A stretch of DNA of 64,000 bases from Ecdyonurus torrentis (lineage: Eukaryota > Arthropoda > Insecta > Ephemeroptera > Heptageniidae): positions 39,981,014-40,045,013 of the forward strand of contig OX439131.1 in assembly GCA_949318235.1 (NCBI GenBank), written 5' to 3'. Under the pieces are notes generated by a model, which did no database searches, was not told the origin of the DNA, and saw only the letters and a list, made by a program, of their open reading frames with translations. This document shows positions 14,701-24,338 of the stretch, one piece after another. The translations under genes and the position numbers were made by a program. Within the stretch, counting starts at the first letter, position 1, and the number at the start of each line of letters is the position of its first letter.

Positions 14701-15525
14701 TATAGGCAACTTGCAACCAGACTATGTTATCTTTATGAAAAAATCGCAGTGGCTGCCGCTGCCCCGTTTGGGAACTTTTGTCCAGAGCTGTACATAATCA
14801 ATGCAAACACAACATCACCAAAAATTCTCATGAAACATATAATACTGTAGTAGATTTAACTATACATGAAAATATATCCAATAACAATACCTGTCACTGC
14901 TTGTGTTGCGTTTCCGTTTTGATTTAGTGCTTTTCTTGTGTTTTGATGATTTCTTACTGTCGGAGTCAGGTTTTGATTTTTTCCTTTTCTGCGAATCTTT
15001 GCGTGATCTTTCACGTGATCTCCCATCACTCCCAGACGACAAAGAAGAAGATCTATTTCGTGATCTGCTTCGTTTACTCTTCTTACTAGATGATCTTAAA
15101 AAGAAACGTGCATAGTTATACGTACTGTACATTATATGTATGTATGTACATGTACATATGTACATTTTGTACATACATCAAAAATGTGTGATAATTAAGT
15201 TTTGTTAATCATACATATGTACATAGTTGACTAGTCAAGCTATAAACGTAATTTTTTGTTAACTATAAAAGTGATAACTTCAAAATATTTAATTATTATT
15301 ATATGCATATTTATAAACATTTGTTATGAACTATTCTCTGCAACATACTTTGGCAAGATAGGCAATGACTTCGATGTATGTATGATGTATGTATAATATT
15401 GCTGAGTGTAAATTGGCGAATTATAAACATATTTACCTGTCTTTTTCACGCTTTGACGGTTCTTTAGAACGGCTTTTATGGTGTGATTTTAATTTATCAT
15501 CCCGTTTTTTATGTTTGATATCCAT
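7872..15525 (-). CDS. CACTIN: Cactin (spliceosome-associated, Cactus/NF-kB pathway protein)
   Basis: Coding exons in transcript order: 15525-15437, 15094-14891, 14616-14241, 13609-13435, 12739-12488, 12082-11906, 11548-11386, 11307-11118, 10583-10429, 9639-9495, 8060-7872. All have GT-AG borders with matching phases, summing to 2115 nt (704 aa); known cactins are about 700-760 aa. Residues 1-110 are an Arg/Ser/Lys-rich nuclear region. Residues about 110-280 are highly charged helices with the motif GWDNDYLHYTNNDNPFGD. Residues about 300-420 match the cactin middle domain (GLTIKDLEDL, LDYWSD). The last 130 or so residues are the cactin C-terminal domain, with YFWSDKYRPRKPRYFNRVHTG, FHAGPPYEDIAFKIVNREW and the terminal FQLWFHFKRYRYRR. 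Known role: Drosophila Cactin binds the I-kappa-B protein Cactus, and orthologues act in pre-mRNA splicing. The start ATG is the first in exon 1 and gives the expected short basic N-terminus. Introns are packed with MITEs. Shares an upstream region with the divergent gene at 15868. Confidence 0.96.
8400..8671. mobile_element. Tc1/mariner-type MITE, CAGTTTCAGAC ends, copy 1
   Basis: Inverted ends of about 34 bp start CAGTTTCAGACAAATGAAAG and are flanked on both sides by TA (8398-8399, 8672-8673), the target duplication of Tc1/mariner elements. It lies in the last CACTIN intron. A 73-aa open frame inside shares SRASRG with the second copy at 29038-29315, but this is element DNA read through, not a gene. 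Confidence 0.85.
9990..10225. mobile_element. Inverted-repeat element, CCAGCAAGGGCCTTACC family
   Basis: The left arm has AACCATTATGGTTAGGTTGATAATAG-type sequence, then GGGCCTTACCATAGTGGAG and TTGCAAGCACAGAG. After a T-run (about 10108-10126), the right arm has GTGCTAGCAAAATTTTTACC and GACTCTCTTCACTATGTTAAGGCCTTTGCTGG. It is a compact copy in a CACTIN intron. Confidence 0.7.
10895..11050. mobile_element. Tc1/mariner-type MITE, CAGTAAACTC ends, copy 1
   Basis: Ends CAGGTAAACTCTTGATTTTGTGAA (left) and AAATCGAGAGTTTACTG (right), with TA after the right end. The left flank is GA rather than TA. Internal motifs AAAGTCTGTTGCAGACTC and TTTTACAAAATTGAGAGCT are shared with the copy at 27700-27888. 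In a CACTIN intron. Confidence 0.75.
12795..13375. mobile_element. CCAGCAAGGGCCTTACC-family element carrying a TTAA MITE
   Basis: The left arm, GCGGTTAGGATCAATAATAAAG followed by ACCAGCAAGGGCCTTACCAC, sits near 12804-12860, and the right arm TTAAGGCCCTTGCTGG near 13351-13366. The TTAA-flanked foldback at 13043-13350 lies inside it, so this looks like one transposon nested in another. A palindrome with CTATGGAGAGG and TATAGTTATAA motifs occupies the left interior (about 12870-13030). Confidence 0.6.
13043..13350. mobile_element. TTAA-flanked foldback MITE, AGGCGTAGAACACC ends
   Basis: A long near-perfect inverted repeat whose arms start AGGCGTAGAACACCTT (left) and AGTTGTAGAACATCTT (right, inverted), flanked by TTAA at 13039-13042 and 13351-13354. 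This is the piggyBac-type target duplication. The centre carries CACAGCTCGC/GAGCTGTGACGTCA with a perfect TGACGTCA at 13217-13224. A relative lies at 46026-46346. Confidence 0.85.
13679..13890. mobile_element. Foldback element with TATCGATGC ends
   Basis: Inverted arms TATCGATGCTTTGCGTCAAAAG and CTTTTGACACGGAGGCATCGATA enclose a shorter repeat unit. Versions of CATCTACACTTTCC, CTATCTACACTTTC and their inverses recur within each arm, giving a hairpin with repeats in its stem. In a CACTIN intron. Confidence 0.7.
14030..14207. mobile_element. Near-perfect hairpin MITE, GTTATCTCCTATACTGAG arms
   Basis: The left arm (14027-14100) and right arm (14130-14207) pair almost completely: GGTTATCTCCTATACTGAG against CTCAGTATAGGAGATAATC, then TCAAATGCTTGGCCGT, GCGACTGGGTGAAGACTGC and AGAACTAGA in both. 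The loop is about 25 bp. High arm identity suggests recent insertion. It lies directly downstream of a CACTIN exon donor at 14241. Confidence 0.75.
14670..14790. mobile_element. Tc1/mariner-type MITE, CAGSTCTGGMCAA ends
   Basis: A 121-bp element with ends CAGGTCTGGCCAATAGTTCCC and, inverted, CAGCTCTGGACAAAAGTTCCC. It is flanked by TA on both sides (14668-14669, 14791-14792). In a CACTIN intron. Confidence 0.8.
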
Positions 15526-15867
15526 ATCGTTCAGAAATTAATATTATAATTGAACAAATTTAATTGCAACGTTTAAGATTCGTTCTTTTCATCAAGAGCC
15601 AAAACATTGCGCTGAGCCACCATATTGTTTTTTATTTTTTAACAGCTGGTTCAAAAGTTTTGGCGCCAAAATGAGCACGGATGCCTCAGAGCTCGGATGA
15701 CGTTGACGGATTATTGTTTTTATTTTGGTTTTATTTGACTTTGGTGCAGATTTTGTTACATTTATGTAGCTTTAACTTTCGGCTTTTAGAAGTGGTGAAT
15801 TATTATATATTATTGTGATTGTAGCAGCTTGAGAGTAAAAGGTAGACGCAAGCAAAAAAAAAAAGCA
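15526..15867. promoter_or_regulatory. Bidirectional promoter region with E2F palindrome
   Basis: This is the 342 bp between the divergent start codons of CACTIN and the unnamed gene. At 15658-15671 there is a perfect 14-bp palindrome TTTTGGCGCCAAAA, which matches the E2F/DP consensus TTTSGCGC on both strands. Nearby are GATGACGTTGACGG (CRE-like half) and CAGCTG. No clear TATA box is placed for either gene. The E2F site suggests, but does not prove, cell-cycle-linked expression. Confidence 0.6.
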
Positions 15868-17327
15868 ATGGGAGACATGAATTTATTTTTATTGAAGTAA
15901 GTTCTATTTGGTTCTATTCATCATAAAAATCCAACGATACATAATATGTATATAATATGTATGTGAATGTCGCAATGACTCGATTCTATCTGTCGTTAAT
16001 TATGTATGTAAACTGGGGGGGGGGGGGGGGGGGGAGAAGTCCTGCCAGCGCCGGCCCCTGCCGCGGAAGGAAACACCCCCCTTTTACACATGCTCTTTCA
16101 GATTTCAGACTTTACTTAACGGGGGGGGGGGGGGGGGGTCCAGACCCGGATTAATGTCATTGCTATATATATATATATGTCACTTAATTGCCCAACCAAG
16201 CAGTATTATATCCATATCCATCCCTTTTTTCTTCATATATGTACAATACAGTATATGTATACATATTACACCCTCCCTTCATAATGTATTTAATTTTTAC
16301 ATTAAATATTACCTATGTCAGTATGTCCTGATAATTCAATATATACAGTGAAGGTATTGGCTCACCCCCCGGGTCGGTGCATTATTTTGTTGAGGGGTTT
16401 CTCAACACGCGCTATACATACCTATTCGTATGGTTCTGAAAATTTGTGACAGGTCATCTTGTCCTTACAACCTCATAGAAGTTTTTTTTTAAATTTAATA
16501 GACCTACCAGGGACTGAGCAATGAGCCCCAACCAAGAGCGCGATAGTGCCATTTAAAATACAGTCAACCAGGGTGAAATTGAAACTCCAATCATGTGCAA
16601 GCTTTTACTTTTCCCTATCTCGCTAGACACAGAGCACTTTGAAAGCGGGTCTGTGATTAGCTTTCAATTTCAGCCCGGTTGACTGTACATTGAATCTTAT
16701 GGTGCTCACAATGTTAAAAAATTCTTTGAACTAGAGGGTGAACCAATACCATATATGTATATTAATGCTGTTCGTAAACCCTGTTCTCTGCACCAAAAAT
16801 GACGATCGCCTATGGTTATTCAAATGGAATGCGCATTTTTTGGTGCAAGAGAACAGGGTTTACGAACAGCATTGTTATGTAGTAAATAAGGTCCCTATAA
16901 TATACATAATACATACATATATTATGTATAAGAATTTTTAAAAAGAGAGACGCATAATATACAGATATGACACACATACCAACCATATCCTGCCCACTCT
17001 TTCAGCCACTTAAACTCTGGAGGGCTATATAATGCTGATATGAGAGTTGGCTTTAACAACAAATTTATTTAACCCGTCATCGTAAAAGTGCATGCAATGT
17101 ACTTTCTTTCTTTCTTTCTTTCTTTTTTCTTTTTTTTATTATTATTATTTTCTTCTGTAAAATGATATGTGCCATTCTGTGTGTGATGCTCACTTGTATG
17201 TGGCATGTAATTGGAAATTAAAAAAAAAAAAAAAAAAAAAAAGAATACCTAGCTTCTCTACAGAATTGTGTTTGCTGGGTGCAATATATAAGCTCTGTGG
17301 CCTGTGAGTGTTAAAAGGAACTTGAAA

Positions 17328-17376
<49 letters not shown>

Positions 17377-20300
17377 TTTAAATAATTAATTTTACTGAAA
17401 CATGTCATCTGTGAGAGAGGGGAGAACAAGGTTGAAAGCTGCATATTCTTATGACTCAAATTATTAGATTCATATTATTATATAAATTGGGAATTAATGT
17501 ACATAGTATTGTATAAATTTTAATACAGTATGTATTAGTGCTGTCGAAATCCAGATAAAATTAAAATCCGGATTTCGGATAAAAAATTATCCGGATCAAT
17601 GGATCCGGATTTGGCGGACAAAAAATTATCCAGATATACTGATCCGGATCGATCCGGATCAAAATTATCCGGATCCAATCCGGATCAAAATTATCCGGAT
17701 CGTGATCCGGATAGAAATTCGGATAACGGATAATTTTTTATCCGGATTTTGAAATCCGGATTTTTTTGACAAAACTAATCAGAATATTGCCTTAGTTTTA
17801 ATTATTACGCGGGCAAAAACATACACACGCAATCGAAAAAAGCAATTATAAATAATAATTATGTTATTTACAGAGACCCTTATTATTTTTAAATAGATTT
17901 TAATTTTATAAATCAATAACTATATTCATAATTTGTAATTAAATTCTTGCTATATTACGCCTATTATCGTACCGGTAATTATTTCAAATCGTGATCCGGG
18001 TCATTGATGTGGATAAAATTAAGTGGATCACGATCCGGATCAATATTATCAGTATATGATGCGGATCAAATTTATCCGGATCGCGATTCAGATCACGATC
18101 CGGATCAAAATTATTCGGATCACGATCCGGATCAAAATTATCCGGATCACGATCCGGATCCTGATCCGGATCAAAATTATCCGGATCACTGATCTGGATC
18201 AAATTATCCGGATCCGTTGATCCGGATCGTGATCCGGATAGAAATTCGAAATCCGGATAAAAAATTATCCGGATTTCGAAATCCGGATTTTTTTCGACAG
18301 CACTAGTATGTATACACTGTTGCATTCTCTGTATCATACTATAATTAAAACCATGCATTTTTGCTCCCTCCCATTATCTTTTTTAAATAATATAAAAAGA
18401 CGACATTAAAATGTACATATTTAATTATGGTCCTATACACTTCTTAAAGAAATCTATGTGCAACATATGCATAATATTATGTTTTGTATTAATTTTATTT
18501 GTTTTATAGGAAGGACACGACACGTCAACAACGATGGAACAATCTTCTTCACTGCCTTACCAAAAAAGTAAACCTATATTTAAAATACAAAGTTATGCAC
18601 AATATATATTTATGATTAAAGTATTTATTGAATTTAAATATAAATACGTGCAATGTTTTTCCAGTTGAAAGTATCACTATATTGTATACCAAAGTACTTT
18701 TTTTTTCTTGCAGTATGGGGACAAAGACTTTGAAGCCCCACAGATTTTCGGAGACCATAGAGGTGAGTTAATTTAGTACCCCCTCCCCCCTCTCCCATAT
18801 TCCAATAAATGTTTTCCTTATTTTTAAAATGACATAAATTGTGTGTATTTTTTTTTTTTTTTTTTTTTTTTTTGCTTGATTTTATTATTGATGTTGCTTT
18901 ATTTGCTTGTCTAGACCAAATGTCCATACCTCCACCAATGGAAGAACCAGAAGAGAGTTTTTCTGCATCTGAAATTTGTAATCCTGATGTTGTATCTAAA
19001 GTTTACAATAATTGGATGACAAAAACTATTGCCTTTAGACAAAGATACCCACGTAAAGCAAGGAAGGTATTAAAATCAACGGAGAATATCAAACAGCAAT
19101 CTGAAAATGACACAGAAAATGAAACAGAAAAAGGTATACTATTGTCAAAGGATATTGGTTCTGTAATAATAAGGATTGGATACACTGCATTCAGAACTTA
19201 TGTGTAATTTCAATGGCATTAAAGTGTTAGTAAAGACTCGTGCAAGGAAAAAATATCACTTTTTTTTTTTTTGGGCCTTATGGGCTTAAAATTTCAAAAA
19301 ATCATATAGAAATAATTTGCACGGTGACCCCCCAAAATTTTATATATTTGAAATTGTCTTAAGCTGAAGTATCATTATGCATAATTTCATATTTTTTTTT
19401 GACGAGAAAAGTTTGAGTCTAATGGCCGACGTCGGTCCGCTACCCCTTTAGGTTGAAAATTTATTATGAGAGCTAATCAGAGCCCTGATTTTTTCATACC
19501 ACCACAGACCCACAGATAGGTGTGTAGGAGAGATGAAAAGATTCAAGGGATGCTGCAAACAATCGCAGATCTGCGACACTAGAAAAAGCTGCATTGACAA
19601 AACCTAGCTTTTTTATTGTAATTATTATTATTATTGTGACTGCTATACAGGTCTTAACTTTGCAATTTTTAAACAAATTAAAACATCTCTGTCTGGAGAT
19701 ACACACTAATAATAAAAGTATGAGAAAAACAATCAAATTAAGGGCTGTAAAATACATAATAATTTATTAATGATAAAGTTCAAAGTTAACAAATCATACA
19801 AATAACTAACTACATACATACATACATACATATCATGACGCTATAAATCCCTTTCGGGGTAAGCCAACAACACAGATGTTTTATCCTGACCCAGTGATAG
19901 ACCTCCACAACTTCCTATCCTGACATACTTCACTTGCTTCCGCCAGTCTCATACCTTGTTTCATACATTTCCTTTTGCATTTCTTACTGCGTACATTCTT
20001 ATTTTTCAAACATCTTCCAACCACCTCAGACCATGATGTTTTAGGCCTGCCTCTATCTCTCCTTCCATCCACTCTACTATGAAATACCTGCTTTGCTATT
20101 CTTTCATCACCCATTCTCTCAACATGACCAAACCATCGTAATACACTGTTCTCATACTTCTCAGTCTGAGAAATAACTAACTATACTTCAAGTAAAAAGA
20201 TTGATCAAATATATATTTATACTATTTCAAATTTAATGTAAAAAATTGTGTTTAATACTGTGCTTTAATTTTTAAAAGTAAAATTTAATAATGTGTAGTT

Positions 20301-22132
20301 GTATTTATTTTTCAATATGTTAAAAGGTGAAAGCTGTTGCAAAGATCCTTCAGAAATTGAATTTATTTGTAAGTATGCATTTTTTTTAATTGTATAGCCT
20401 ATAGTTTTAATATTTGAATGCAAGCCTTATATAGAGTAATTTGAGAACACTCTTGCATATTCTTGTTTACATTAAGCAATAGCACTTATAGTGTATTTTT
20501 AATTAATTATATAATAGTTAATAAATATTAATGAAAATGTTGACTTTGTGATTTGTATGATAGTAAAAAGATTTGATAGTAAAACACCTATAGATAGATT
20601 AGATCCACGGTTGAGCAGCCAGAGTTACCAGTTCTCTTCCGGCCTTCTAGGAGGCTGGAGTTAGAGCATGCTGATGAGTCCCAGTATGGACAAAATAGCT
20701 GTCCATGGCTAGAGATAAGGTGCTGAAAGTGACAGTGTGCTATGCGCAATGCTCATGCCGTTTCAACGATTGTGCAAGCCAAAATTCCCCTTTTTGTATG
20801 AAGCTCGCTTTCTACAGAGCAATATGAACCGTGCACATAAAAATATGCTTATAGATTTCTTTTTGGCCTGGGTTAGAATATTTTCTCTAGCATAGCTTCC
20901 CTGTTAGTGTAAACTCATACTATCTCCCATTTCGCAATTTTTCCTAATCTATCTGTGTTATACTAAATAATAGTTATATCACTAACTATTTCCTTTACTA
21001 ATATATTTGTAAAATTTATGTCAAATTTGTTGTTTTTATAACTATTATTAAAACATTGAAACCTGATAGTCACATCAATATATAAGATAGTCAAAGAATA
21101 GGATAGGAGAACCAACAAGCGCCTTACCACGATGAGGTCCGTAGCTTGGTGAAAATCTTGATGGCACAGGTTACACAAATATTTACAAGTTTTAAGACGT
21201 TTCGAGGGTATATTATGATATACCCTAAGCAACTGAAGAAGAGGGCTGTTGCCCTCGAAATGTCTTAAAACTTGTAAATATTTGTGTAACCTGTGCCATC
21301 AAGATTTTCACCAAGCTACGGACCTCATCGTGGTAAGGCGCTTGTTGGTTCTCCTATCCTATTCTTTGACTATCAATTTAAACCAAAATGGTTTTAACCT
21401 TTCCTAATAATTAAACAATATATAAGATAGGTACCTCAATATATAATAACATGATTAATTTTATTACTGTGTGAGTCATAAAAAAATATGATAAAACTTG
21501 TCATATTGCATTCATTTAAGAATGCAAATACTGCATCTGAAGCTGAAGTACCTAAATTCTAAAAAATTAAAAAATAAAATAAAAAAATCTTGTGAGAGCA
21601 ATTAGATTAAAAAAAATATATACAATTTGGTATATTTTTCTTTCTTTTTTTGACAGGCTATTAGATTCAGGGGGAGGGGGGAGTGCAATTTATTATGAAG
21701 AATTTTAATATTTTAACATTATTTTTAGGTACTGTGGAAGTTCCAAAGCCACCCAAATATTATGTTCATCCAGTTTCAAAGAAAAAAAGTAAGTATAAGC
21801 TCTGTTCATGCTTGTCAAATAAATCCAAGACACACCAGAAATTTCTTTTAAAGACTTCCCTTACTTGATCTACCCTATCAAGGCTCTTTCTCTCTCATAA
21901 CTCATTCCTGGAGAGAAAAAAAAAACTTGTTTGTGAATTGATTGGAATTGGGTGAGCTGCATATTTGTCTGTTCCCTGGTACCTATCATGTAGATAAAAG
22001 GAGTAATGTAAAAACTTATTTCCCATCTCCAAATTAATTAAAAATTTCCATTTAAAAAAAAAGAAGTAATATATTTTATTAATTTGTAACTTTTTTCCTG
22101 TTTCAGGACTGAGAAACTTCATTGAAATGTAG
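15868..22132 (+). CDS. Uncharacterised lysine-rich protein, divergent partner of CACTIN
   Basis: Coding exons: 15868-15896, 18510-18567, 18714-18762, 18915-19133, 20327-20368, 21729-21788, 22107-22132. All have GT-AG borders and matching phases and join to 483 nt (160 aa). I do not recognise the family. The N-terminus (MGDMNLFLLKKDTTRQQRWN) is followed by NLLHCLTKKYGDKDFEAPQ, then an acidic-proline segment (PPPMEEPEE), a probable helical segment (SKVYNNWMTKTIAFRQRYP, with RKARK after it), an Asn/Glu-rich linker and a C-terminal VPKPPKYYVHPVSKKKRLRN tail that could be a nuclear localisation signal. No signal peptide or membrane segment. AATAAA occurs at 22340-22345. The E2F palindrome upstream hints at a nuclear cell-cycle role. 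Exons 1 and 5 are the least certain. Intron 1 (2.6 kb) and the others are full of transposable elements. Confidence 0.7.
16015..16138 (+). repeat. Paired oligo-G tracts around a GC-rich spacer
   Basis: G20 at 16015-16034 and G18 at 16121-16138 bracket an 86-bp segment with GCCAGCGCCGGCCCCTGCCGCGG, unusual in this AT-rich window. The tracts could form G-quadruplexes, but homopolymer length is also prone to sequencing and assembly error. Confidence 0.85.
16561..16685. mobile_element. Tc1/mariner-type MITE, CAGTCAACCRGGSTGAAATTG ends
   Basis: A 125-bp element with 24-bp inverted ends (CAGTCAACCAGGGTGAAATT against CAGTCAACCGGGCTGAAATT), flanked by TA at 16559-16560 and 16686-16687. In intron 1 of the unnamed gene. 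Confidence 0.85.
16764..16874. mobile_element. Short hairpin element, GCTGTTCGTAAACCCTGTTC arms, copy 1
   Basis: Arms ATGCTGTTCGTAAACCCTG and, inverted, CAGGGTTTACGAACAGCAT, each followed by TTGCACCAAAAAATG-like sequence, enclose about 35 bp. A diverged copy with the same arm order is at 30738-30875. Confidence 0.75.
17334..17373. repeat. (TC)n microsatellite
   Basis: An uninterrupted CT dinucleotide run of about 40 bp in intron 1 of the unnamed gene, preceded by a poly(A) run near 17220-17242. Confidence 0.95.
17536..18305. mobile_element. hAT-like non-autonomous element with internal ATCCGG array
   Basis: The outer ends are inverted repeats TAGTGCTGTCGAAATCC and, inverted, TAGTGCTGTCGAAAAAAATCC. 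They are flanked by a perfect 8-bp direct repeat GTATGTAT (17528-17535 and 18306-18313), the target-site size of hAT elements. The interior has two blocks of degenerate short repeats built on GATCCGGATCAAAATTATCC (about 17560-17760 and 18000-18300) around an AT-rich centre. Open frames here give Asp-Pro-Asp repeats but are repeat read-through. It has no transposase. In intron 1 of the unnamed gene. Confidence 0.88.
19808..20172 (-). pseudogene. 3' fragment of a non-LTR retrotransposon (LINE)
   Basis: On the minus strand from about 20172 a frame reads EKYENSVLRWFGHVERM, GDERIAKQVFHSRVDGRRDR, GRPKTSWSEVVGRCLK and ends DRKLWRSITGSG. This matches the conserved C-terminus of LINE reverse-transcriptase proteins (GHV.RM...GRP..W...DR..W). 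The stop is followed by a 3' UTR and a (TATG)n tail at about 19810-19832. The copy is 5'-truncated to about 365 bp, the usual result of incomplete target-primed reverse transcription. It lies in an intron of the unnamed gene. Confidence 0.85.
21086..21374. mobile_element. Near-perfect 125-bp-arm palindrome flanked by a 15-bp direct repeat
   Basis: The left arm from 21086 (GATAGTCAAAGAATAGGATA) and the right arm ending at 21374 (TATCCTATTCTTTGACTATC) pair for about 125 bp with few mismatches. Inside are the family motifs AAGCGCCTTACCACGATGAGG and GTGAAAATCTTGATGGCACAGG, so this is a diverged relative of the CCAGCAAGGGCCTTACC family. The sequence CAATATATAAGATAG occurs at 21076-21090 and again at 21416-21430. 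In an intron of the unnamed gene. Confidence 0.75.
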
Positions 22133-23734
22133 TGTTGTGTGTGTGTGTTTCCATACAGTTCTGAAGACTTTTCTCATATATAATTATTATTTCATATGCA
22201 TCATAGTGTGTATATAGGTTCATCATATTTGACTTAGCTTGAAAACTATTTCAAGTGCCTTTTTGTTGACATAGAATGCATTTTAGTTATACTAGTTTTA
22301 TGGTGTAAAAAAAAAAAAATGTATCACTCCTACTTGATAAATAAAAATATTTCATAGAAAAAAACAGATAGATTGGAATACTTGGTGGGAAAGGGAGGTA
22401 AGCTTGAACACGCAGCTCGCAGAGACTCTTTAAAAGACGGACAATAATTTGTAATCCGAGCTGAAATTAAATGCTCAAAGCATAATGCATTTTTGTACTA
22501 GCCCCTTATATTACTAATAAGAAGCTTGTATAATGACTAGTTGGCTTGCATTTGATCCAGAGGGTTTGAGTACAGCACATGCATAGTCATTTTCATCACC
22601 TCATCTGTAGCCATGGGCAGCTGTTAATCATTCTGGGACTTGTCAGCCTGGAAAGGAGGAGAAAGTCTTTGCTCTACTTTCAGTGTAGAAGGCTGAAAGA
22701 GAACTAGTTTCTCCGTCCGTCAGGCTAGTTTTGGTTTTTAGACCTGCAGCTTAGTGACCACTTGGAAGACACAAGAAAATTACAGAAGAGTAAGAGTTCA
22801 TTCAAACTGTTAAACTAAATTGCAAGCTGGGTATATAAAAAAAAATACATGTGTATTAGGGGGGAGGGGGGGGATCCATTTAGATAATAATCCACGTAAA
22901 ATAATCGAACAAAATGCAAGCCAACCACCCCCTATACTTGCCCTCAAATTATTATGTGTATATGAGCTGCTTCATACCCCTAGCAACTTGTAGTGCAATA
23001 TATGATTATGTTCAGATTGGGATTTGAATATTTTCTTTCATAAGCAAGACGTCCCTGTCAGTCAAGGCTCACTAATCTCCAATCATCCCCCCCCCCCCCC
23101 ACAATTTTTTGGTCTTATTTTTCTATTAAATATTTTTACAGTAATCAAAGAAAATAATTTTAATAATAAAAACATGCATTTTATGGAAAATTATGTAACT
23201 AAAAATTTTCAATGTAACAAGGCTTTCATTATTATTACAACTTTCTTTCCTTTGTAAGTTATATTTAAAAATAAATTATTGTACTTTTATATTTCCCATT
23301 TGATTTGAGATTCAAATTTGCTTTGATGTACTGTCAACAACTCAATATTTTAGAATCAACGTAGTTTTAATTTGTATTTTGTATGTGTGTAGAGAAATTA
23401 AGGCAAAATAAATTTAAGAAAACAAATACAGTATGTGTAAAGATTTTTTATTGGAAATAAAAAGAAGTGCAAAAAGAAATTTATTTATATGTATATATAT
23501 ATATATATTATTTTTTACCACAAGCCACTATATAAGTTTCAAAACACACTCAAAAAGAAGTAACAATATAGAAGCAACTTGCAGTTTCATTTATATGTTA
23601 CCAATTGTAATCAAACTATGTATCAAACAAACACACTAGGCACTTCATGATATAAACAAAATTGAAGTACTAAAATACTAATATAATGTTTGGTTGCAAA
23701 CATTATTACTGTTAACTGTGCTTTCCAACTCTTC

Positions 23735-23830
23735 ACCTATAGCTATAAGGACCTCATTGTGGTAAGGCGCTTGTTGGTTTCCCAATTTCCCATGATAATA
23801 TATCCCAACCAAAATGGTTTTTATTGCTTT
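23735..23830. mobile_element. Half-copy of the palindrome family at 21086
   Basis: Contains AAGGACCTCATTGTGGTAAGGCGCTTGTTGGTTTCCC, then CAACCAAAATGGTTTTTATT, matching the right arm and flank of the element at 21086-21400. No left arm is seen, so it is a solo or truncated copy. Confidence 0.6.
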
Positions 23831-24139
23831 TTTTTTGCATTTGCTTGTTGCCACAACTGCATTATTATTAAATTATTTTCATTACTATATTTTAATACTA
23901 CACTGATTGGCAAGACAAAATTACTTATTTACAAGAGTTACCTCATTATGAGGCTTTATTTTCTTTGTTTTTAGATCAAAGCATCTAAATTATTTGACAT
24001 TTTTAATAGGCCTATATTTTACATGCATATAATATACATGAATATGAATTTGTTTTTGGTGTTATAATATTTATTTTACATCATTTCAGACATGATTTGA
24101 TTTTAAGTTTAATTTACAAATATATTTTTTAAAAAAGAT

Positions 24140-24295
24140 ATAGAAAACCAGTAAGAACCTACATATTGAATTATTTATAGTGACGAGAAAATAGCTCTCA
24201 AAAATTAAAATTTTCATAGCTTGGTAAAAAACTTGCTATAGTATATAGCACAGAGATAAAAATAAACATAAATGTTGTTGCAAACAAAATGTCTA

Positions 24296-24338
<43 letters not shown>

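Noticed and set aside
18004..18358. Asp-Pro-Asp repeat proteins on both strands
   Set aside because: Translation of the ATCCGG array inside the hAT-like element, open in several frames at once.
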